Shown here: positions 59,186 through 64,000 of the stretch, in pieces
Layout: every line of letters begins with the position of its first letter
Position numbering within the stretch: position 1 is the stretch's first letter
Source of the DNA: Sipunculus nudus
Lineage: Eukaryota; Annelida; Sipuncula; Golfingiida; Sipunculidae
Assembly (NCBI GenBank): GCA_026874595.1
Contig: CM049315.1
Span: forward strand, 68,643,916 to 68,707,915
DNA: 64,000 bases
Reading direction: 5' to 3'
Program-made: the position numbers and the translations under genes
Notes under the pieces: model-generated
Told to the model about the DNA's origin: nothing
The model's input: only the letters and a program-made list of their open reading frames with translations
The model's database searches: none

Positions 59186-59395
59186 TTACCTTCTTTTATT
59201 TCTAAGGATAAATGGCTCACTATCTTTTAGCTGCCGCCCAGACGACAGTTCACCAGACCCACATGAGCTATAGCTGCTGGATGCCGCCAAGGCCCCGAAT
59301 GGGTCTCCCAAGAAATAATGACACGCCAGCAATCCAACTAATATAATAAGGAGCAAAGCCCCTGGTTGATAATAAGAAAATAATAAGAGTATCAC
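59186..59395 (-). CDS. Small predicted membrane frame in the gypsy element
   Basis: 69 residues with a hydrophobic stretch (ALLLIILVGLLACHYFLGD) followed by a Ser/Gly-rich part and a basic end. It lies 40 bases upstream of gag. It could be chance; no family recognised. Confidence 0.3.
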   Translation of the reverse strand: MILLLFSYYQPGALLLIILVGLLACHYFLGDPFGALAASSSYSSCGSGELSSGRQLKDSEPFILRNKRR

Positions 59396-59655
59396 TGCCT
59401 CTTAAAATCCCACTCCTGCTCTTCCTCAGAACTAGAACATTTATTGTTCTTAATTGGCAAGCACGGGTGAGTTTATTAAAGATCTTCCGCTTTAACTACT
59501 CCCCTGGATGTACCCCATCCCTCAACAATGAGAAATTTACCTTTCTGACTACCTTCTCATAAGACTTCCCTGGCTTGCCTCTTTTCTTGATGGAAGTGCG
59601 TGTTATGTCTTTAATGGAATTGACAAAAATAAAACCGGACTGACGGGCTTAAGGG

Positions 59656-59694
59656 GTAATGAAATGATTGATAGTGAGTATATCAAAATCTAGA
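59656..59694. repeat. Direct repeat bracketing the SGNH-like ORF (left copy)
   Basis: ggtaatgaaatgattgatag and following bases match 60257-60295 at all but one position. The pair brackets about 560 bases holding the SGNH-like ORF. Confidence 0.85.
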
Positions 59695-60213
59695 GTTTTT
59701 TTGCTGGACTTCAAATTGAGCATCAGTAGAATTTAGTAAACTGAGCTTTCCAGTTTGGACATTATGTTGACAGGCAGACTTAATATTGACAGGAAGAATG
59801 GTGTTCCAAATGATAAAATAGCCATGTTGTTTGACATAAGAGTTGATATCACTAACAAGATTCTGTACACGTGTAATTCTATGAGGGTCAGGATTATATA
59901 TAATTTCTATGCCATGGGGAGTAGTTCTCTTGTTGACGAAATCACAAATACCAGCTGAAAAAATAATAGTAAATTCCGTTTTTGTATTAGAATGTGTACG
60001 ACCCTGAAGTTCATGGAACAAAGAATTCAAAGTAGCCCCGCCCCTACACACTCCAACAACGGAATCCTCAGGCGAGAGCCGCGCATTTGCCCGAAAGTAG
60101 TCGGCTAATCCCTTCCCCCTAGAATCAGAGAGGAACAGAAAGGTGGACATGGAGGGACGAGTTAACAACCAGAAATCAGAGAGAACGACAAAAAACACCC
60201 GAAGACAGGCCAA
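59683..60213 (-). CDS. SGNH/GDSL-hydrolase-like ORF upstream of gag in the gypsy element
   Basis: 176 residues. From residue 24 on, TFLFLSDSRGKGLADYF resembles block I of SGNH hydrolases (D30-S31, the GDS motif with S for G). VCRGGATLNSLFHEL (G58, G59) resembles block II, and TIIFSAGICDFVNK (G88, D91) resembles block III (GxND with C for N). A hydrophobic head (FFVVLSDFWLL) precedes. The block V D-x2-H pair was not found. Esterase-like domains occur in ORF1 of some CR1 LINEs; in a gypsy element this is unusual to my knowledge. The ORF is open throughout and bracketed by a 39-bp direct repeat, its stop codon lying in the left copy. Confidence 0.6.
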   Translation of the reverse strand: MACLRVFFVVLSDFWLLTRPSMSTFLFLSDSRGKGLADYFRANARLSPEDSVVGVCRGGATLNSLFHELQGRTHSNTKTEFTIIFSAGICDFVNKRTTPHGIEIIYNPDPHRITRVQNLVSDINSYVKQHGYFIIWNTILPVNIKSACQHNVQTGKLSLLNSTDAQFEVQQKNSRF

Positions 60214-60256
60214 AAAGGAAACTAACTAGAAAACAGAGGAAAATCACTTAGCTGAG

Positions 60257-60295
60257 GTAATGAAATGATTGATAGTGAGTATATCCAAATCTAGA
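60257..60295. repeat. Direct repeat bracketing the SGNH-like ORF (right copy)
   Basis: Partner of 59656-59694; one difference (tatccaaatc versus tatcaaaatc). Confidence 0.85.
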
Positions 60296-60401
60296 TAAAC
60301 AACAGGAAAAGGAAGTAACAAGAAACAGAGCATGATGGGAAAAAAACCGGAATCCAAAGGTGTTACCTCAAAAGCACATGGCAGCTCCAAGTGAGTCGGC
60401 A

Positions 60402-60421
60402 GCCGGCGACGTTGGGCGCCA
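60402..60421 (-). promoter_or_regulatory. Primer binding site of the gypsy element
   Basis: On the minus strand tggcgcccaacgtcgccggc begins four bases after the 5' LTR end. It shares its start with the retroelement A PBS. Confidence 0.7.
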
Positions 60422-60425
60422 TTTA

Positions 60426-60747
60426 TGTAGTGGTGTTCTTGTTCCCACAGATAACGAACTCCAGCAACGGTTTAGAGATGTTTTATTCGCCCCGGCTCGA
60501 GTACCATCTGACTAACATGTCCACGAAAACTTGGGACATTAACTACGCGCATGCGCACTAGCTATAACAATAAACAAAAGAACATGTGACATTTAAGCCG
60601 CTGTTAACCCTGCTCTACCAGTTTCGATGAATACAGTCCTACCACTACCCTGCCGGTAGATGTCGCCAGCAGCAGAACACGAAATAATTCACTGGTTTAC
60701 ATGTTAATACTACTATTTGACTCTAGATGTCGCCACAATTCATTACA
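60426..60747 (-). repeat. 5' LTR of the gypsy element
   Basis: 322 bp, same length as the 3' LTR, with scattered substitutions and no obvious indels. Confidence 0.92.
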
Positions 60748-60950
60748 TAGTCTCCCATAATCATAATAAATTTAACTCGTCACGAATTCCAGAATATAAG
60801 ACGGGGGCCAGACTGTTCTAATTGTCACTCTCCGCCTTGGTGACAAGTCTTGGAAGTAGAGAGAATTCAGCGGGAGAACCACGTGTCATCTGTTGACGGA
60901 AGAGGCTTAGTGACAGCTGCGTTTGGCATAATCTGCCCATGTTACGGTAT

Positions 60951-62001
60951 CTAAGCATCGTTGGTAGGGACCTGTTTGCCGTTAATTATCAGCCGGCCGT
61001 GCCAGAACTGTACTTTTTGTTTGTCCGTGAATGCCTGTCTGATTTGTGGCCCGGCTTTCTTCTTCAAATAATAATCTTCCCTGACCAAGTCTTCTACAAC
61101 GTGTGCGGCGTGTCCGTCCTCTTGACCTCGTTTCTCTCTTTGTGTTTTTAGTAGTGTGTTTCGTACCGGTCTTGCATAGAATCTCTCTATAATATGTCTA
61201 TGGCCCTCAGATTTTTGTTTACCGGTTCTATGAGCGTTTTCAATAGCTTCCAGCCCATTAATTGTTTCAAAATCATCATTCAGGAGTTTTTCGTTAACAA
61301 TATGCTCTGCCACAATCTTTTTACAGTCCTCCTGTTTTTGTTCTGGGATCCCAATGAGTCTCAAGTTAAACTCCCGGCTATAAGTTTCCGAGTCCAATAA
61401 CTTTTCCTTTAATGAAGAAATCTGCTGCTTTTTCTCATTGTTTTCTGATTTCAGTTCATTTACTTCAGATTTCAGAGCTTTATTTTCTGCTTCAATTTTT
61501 GCCAATTTAGTCACTGTTTCTTTTAGCTCAGCCTGTGTAAATTCAAGACTTTTCACTACAGATTCAACTTTTGAGTTCAATTAAGCATAATTAGTTTCTG
61601 CTTTCTAGACCACTTCTAATATGTGAAATCCCTTCACAAAGTGATGTTTTAAAGTCATTCAAAGCAGTCTGCATTACCTCTTGAAGTTGGGTGCACTTAG
61701 CATCTACAACGTCCATTATTGAACCACTTGCGTGAGCTGACTCTGGTTCTCGCCCGTCTTTCTGTGAATGGTTGGACTTTTTCTGCCCTTGTTTTAAATA
61801 TTTCTCCATATAGCACTTAGCATCTACAACGTCCATTATTGAACCACTTGCGTGAGCTGACTCTGGTTCTCGCCCGTCTTTCTGTGAATGGTTGGACTTT
61901 TTCTGCCCTTGTTTTAAATATTTCTCCATACTTGGTTGCTCCAAAGATGACATATCACTTTTGCTTTTTGACCGTGTAGTAATTTGAGACACCTGTGACA
62001 T
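60951..62001 (-). pseudogene. LINE3 ORF1 (L1 ORF1p-like)
   Basis: Two frames: 61591-62001 (MSQVSQITTRSKSK..., a Ser/Lys/Gln-rich head) and 60951-61580 (MNSKVESVVKSLEFTQAEL...). The second holds a long coiled coil (residues 10-70), then the RRM (SREFNLRLIGIPEQ, AHRTGKQKSEGHRHIIERFY) and a CTD (YYLKKKAGPQIRQAFTDKQK, FWHGRLIINGKQ). This is the complete L1 ORF1p domain order. A 10-base gap with a stop separates the frames. The head carries an exact 120-bp in-frame tandem duplication (61693-61812 and 61813-61932). It is probably close to intact. Confidence 0.85.
61693..61932 (-). repeat. Exact 120-bp in-frame tandem duplication in LINE3 ORF1
   Basis: Two copies of a 40-codon unit (MEKYLKQGQKKSNHSQKDG..., ending VVDAKC) appear identical base for base. 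It must be recent relative to the stops elsewhere in LINE3, or be an assembly artefact. Confidence 0.9.
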
Positions 62002-62039
62002 ATCCAGTGAGATACTAATTTACTGAGAGAGCACATGAA

Positions 62040-62077
62040 AGTGTGTCCACTCATTCGGCCATATTGAACCAGAAGTC
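62040..62077 (-). promoter_or_regulatory. LINE3 5' end with ATGGCCG core
   Basis: Within about 35 bases of the element start the minus strand reads TTCAATATGGCCGAATG, resembling a YY1-type L1 initiator. Confidence 0.35.
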
Positions 62078-62872
62078 TCACCTAAACTTGATGTGAAAGT
62101 TCTTGATAAACAAATGTCTTCGCTGTAATCTGAAGACAGGCAAATGTGGACAGAGGCTCTTGGGGCAACGTCAGAGATGTTTGGAATACCCGAGCAGGCG
62201 GAGCAAGCCACTCACACGGAAGGGAGACCACTACCTAAGAAATCGGACCAGGCAACCCGTGTGGAGGAGGGTCAACTATTTCATTCGCCGTGGCGTACTT
62301 CAGTTAGGACACCTATTTGAGCACCGCATGTGGCTTATCGGTTGACCACGTCTTAGGGAATGTGCACATGTGCACCTGTATCAACCACTGAGATTCCGAA
62401 GTATGAGGGCCCAGCAAGTACTTACTGCATCTACCCACCTGCTGTTAGGTCACCCAGTCTACATCTATATGGTTACATGCCCCCGGCAAATCCAACCCGA
62501 TTGACGACTTTCTCAGAAGAAGAAATGAAAGGAGAGAAGTCTTATCAGCAGTGGAGACACGAGGTACGCAATCTGATCAGACAGAATCTATATCCAGATA
62601 ATCACATCGTACTGGCCATCGTCAAGTCGTTGAAGGGACAGGCAGGACAATTCGCGATCCGTTTGGGGGAGGAGGCAACCTCTGCTGAGATAGTCAGGAA
62701 GTTAGACAAGATCTATGGAAATGTGTTACCATCTAAGGTCGGCATGGGACAGTTCTTCTCCGCGAAACAACAGAAGGACGAAACTATAGCAGAGTGGAGT
62801 TGTAGGCTGGAGGATTTCTTTTCGCGTGGCAACCAGTCGCTTATTTTTGCCACTGCTGGACCAAACATGTAA
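62078..62872 (+). CDS. Gag of retroelement A (PNMA/Ty3-like capsid)
   Basis: A degraded N-terminal part (62115-62345; SEDRQMWTEALGATS in a frame with stops) precedes a 170-residue open frame at 62360-62872. The frame holds LTTFSEEEMKGEKSYQQWRH, NLIRQNLYPDNHIVLAIVKS, LKGQAGQFAIRLGEEATSAE, KLDKIYGNVLPSKVGMGQFF, SAKQQKDETIAEW and RLEDFFSRG. This is the capsid of PNMA-like/Ty3 gag, with a late stop at 62872 (TAGPNM). The start is not certain because the true N-terminus is interrupted by LINE3 and P insertions. Confidence 0.78.
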
Positions 62873-63674
62873 ATGTCAAAGTTCTTCAAAGGAATTCGAT
62901 GGGAGCAGATCCAAAACGAGATTAGTAATAAGGCTGAGAATGCCACATACGAACTTGAGACCGAAGATGGGAATGAACCACGAAAAACATTGCACCGCAA
63001 TCTGCTTCTTCCGATAGGATATTTGTCTCAGCACACAGCATGACACACAGGATACCAAGAATCAGACAGTTAAACCAACGCCAAAACGTTCGGTTAAAAA
63101 CGGAAGGGTTGATGATACTCTTAGCTCTGAGGAGGAAGATTCTTAGGAGGAACCTGTTATTTTTTTTATGCCACAGCCAAAACCTAGAAGAAAACCGTTT
63201 CCTCAGCGATTTCTAAACTCAAACATTGCAGAAAAGCCAAAACCGACCCCAAGACAACATTCAGCAAGTGAGGCAACGGCGGTTTCAAATGATTGTCATG
63301 AGCTGACTGATAGGACACCAAAGTCAATAGAAAATGAATGACCTGAAGTTTCGCGGGATGCTTTGGAGATTGGTGCTGCCACTAATGCAGACGAAACAGT
63401 TTATACTGACAAAATCGTGGCAGACCTACCGCGTACTTCAGACCAGTCTGTTCCCAGTATGCCAAGACGTTCAAGCCGTACCAGAAAGACGCTAATGTGG
63501 TATGATCCTTGTTCCCATCAACAAACCTGTTACTCACCAAACCAAGAATCCCAAGAGAATTCTGCCATTCGAAACCGAATAGTCAATCTAAAGAAGCTAA
63601 TAGACGCCCTTTCTCCTTTAATGTCATTACATTATATGACATGTATTTACTTAGGTTTCAGCAAAAAACAGTAA
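62873..63674 (+). pseudogene. Pol C-terminal tail of retroelement A joined after gag
   Basis: After the gag stop the sequence still encodes FFKGIRWEQIQNEI (gag end), then a TYELETE stretch and KTLHRNLLLPIGYLS, the gypsy pol end motif. The tail follows in several frames (HSASEATAVSND, then 63363-63674: LPRTSDQSVPSMPRRSS, NRIVNLKKLIDAL). No protease, RT, RNase H or integrase sequence is present between gag and tail. The junction lies at the same place as in copy B. Confidence 0.7.
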
Positions 63675-64000
63675 AGAATAGAACAATTTATGTAAGATAG
63701 GCCCTATGGTATATTGATTTTATTGATATATTCATATCACATGCGTTATATTATGAAATACCTTGGAGAGATATGATAAACCTATGATAATTTTTTACTA
63801 AACAGCGTGAGCGTACTTAACCACATAATGTTTAAATCGCAGAAGTACTAGTATAATTTATGATATCATCATTCATATGTCAAATGGTCATGGTACACTG
63901 TCGTATGCTTTTGAAGACCTAGGATTATTTTATATTGTAATGTATTTGTAATGTGTAAATATCATTATATGCAGGCAACTATCATGTAAGTGATGTTATG
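63675..64000 (+). other. 3' UTR of retroelement A, running off the window
   Basis: AT-rich, matching 32820-33160 in B. The polypurine tract and 3' LTR should begin roughly 150 bases past the window end. Confidence 0.6.

Larger units (their letters stand above)
54898..60747 (-). mobile_element. Ty3/gypsy retrotransposon with extra SGNH-like ORF and PHD finger
   Basis: A 5850-bp element on the minus strand with 322-bp LTRs at both ends. Order: 5' LTR (60426-60747), PBS (60402-60421), SGNH-like ORF (59683-60213), small membrane frame (59186-59395), gag (58574-59146), zinc knuckle (58120-58401), protease (57712-57927), RT (56874-57504), RT end/PHD/integrase zinc (56127-56873), polypurine tract and 3' LTR (54898-55219). 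RNase H and the integrase core are absent. No target duplication is evident (attat versus tagtc). It lies within LINE3 between ORF1 and ORF2. Confidence 0.88.
48601..62077 (-). mobile_element. LINE3: Tx1/L1-like LINE with ORF1 and ORF2, split by a gypsy element
   Basis: The minus-strand 5' end is near 62077 and the poly-A tail is the T run at 48601-48610 (with a second one at 48643-48652). The flanks share acctaaactt(a/g)a (48589-48600 and 62078-62089), consistent with a target duplication of about 11 bp in retroelement A. ORF1 is at 60951-62001 and ORF2 at 49054-52664; a complete gypsy element occupies 54898-60747. LINE3 sequence differs clearly from LINE1, so they are separate families. Confidence 0.78.
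1761..64000 (+). mobile_element. LTR retroelement A, split into four collinear pieces by nested insertions
   Basis: Pieces in order are: 5' LTR and leader (1761-4133), leader and gag-leading region (23210-24298), an 84-base piece (48517-48600), and gag plus pol tail and 3' UTR (62078-64000, running off the window). Copy B (30925-34929) supplies the uninterrupted order: gtcaagac at 31132-31139 is immediately followed by the sequence that in A resumes at 48517, and the stretch near 31190-31215 bridges the sequence found at 48600 and at 62078. Each gap is explained by a separate insertion with its own diagnostic ends. Priming site, polypurine tract (seen in B) and gag type indicate an LTR element, probably Ty3/gypsy-like. 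Whether all pieces derive from one insertion is inferred from collinearity. Confidence 0.75.

Noticed and set aside
54898-60747. Endogenous retrovirus with an envelope gene
   Set aside because: No envelope-like frame between integrase remnant and 3' LTR; the small membrane frame lies upstream of gag and is too short. Treated as a Ty3/gypsy retrotransposon.
1-64000. Host protein-coding genes with introns
   Set aside because: No exon-like set of conserved domains outside transposon families was found on either strand; small exons cannot be excluded without transcript data.

Overview
This window is eukaryotic, most likely from a marine invertebrate such as a mollusc. It is AT-rich with long homopolymer and (AT)n runs, has no operon structure and no recognisable host gene, and carries an animal-type repeat set: Tx1/L1-like LINEs, Merlin, P-superfamily, Helitron, MULE, BEL/Pao and Ty3/gypsy elements. 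The lineage is an inference from repeat style only. Nearly every coding trace is a decayed transposon gene.

The main result is architectural. Four collinear pieces (1761-4133, 23210-24298, 48517-48600 and 62078-64000) read as one LTR retrotransposon, here called A, split by three insertions with diagnostic junctions. The first is a Helitron-like element (4134-23209, TC...CTAG ends, between A and T). The second is a block with P-superfamily ends (24299-48516) flanked by the 8-bp repeat gtcaagac. The third is a LINE (48601-62077) flanked by an approximately 11-bp repeat. A second copy of the same family, B (30925-34929), is uninterrupted at the P and LINE sites and serves as an internal empty-site control.

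Insertion 1 is nested very deeply. The Helitron contains a Merlin transposon (transposase C-terminus at 5.6-6.3 kb, N-terminus at 21.2-21.4 kb). Merlin is split inside its transposase ORF by LINE1 (6309-21222, minus strand). LINE1 is itself split by a MULE remnant with SWIM and Ulp1-like domains (17.8-19.3 kb), by TIR element E (13595-15449, containing F), and by element D (8561-12294, a satellite-like element containing a second Helitron, C2).

Insertion 2 contains two long, near-identical P-superfamily copies (24299-30924; 38669-44321 plus 48426-48516). Between them lie retroelement B with an LTR, a small TIR element and a 5'-truncated BEL/Pao pol. The right TIR of P copy 2 is split by element G (44322-48425, 9-bp target duplication). 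Insertion 3 is LINE3, with ORF1 (60951-62001) and ORF2 (49054-52664) separated by a Ty3/gypsy element (54898-60747). That gypsy element carries two unusual extras: a PHD finger between RT and the integrase zinc finger, and an SGNH/GDSL-like ORF upstream of gag bracketed by a 39-bp direct repeat.

Retroelement A/B is itself of interest. In both copies the gag capsid region runs almost directly into what looks like the extreme C-terminal tail of pol. This suggests a deletion-derived, non-autonomous family that has multiplied. All boundaries were read by eye; identities and ages need alignment.
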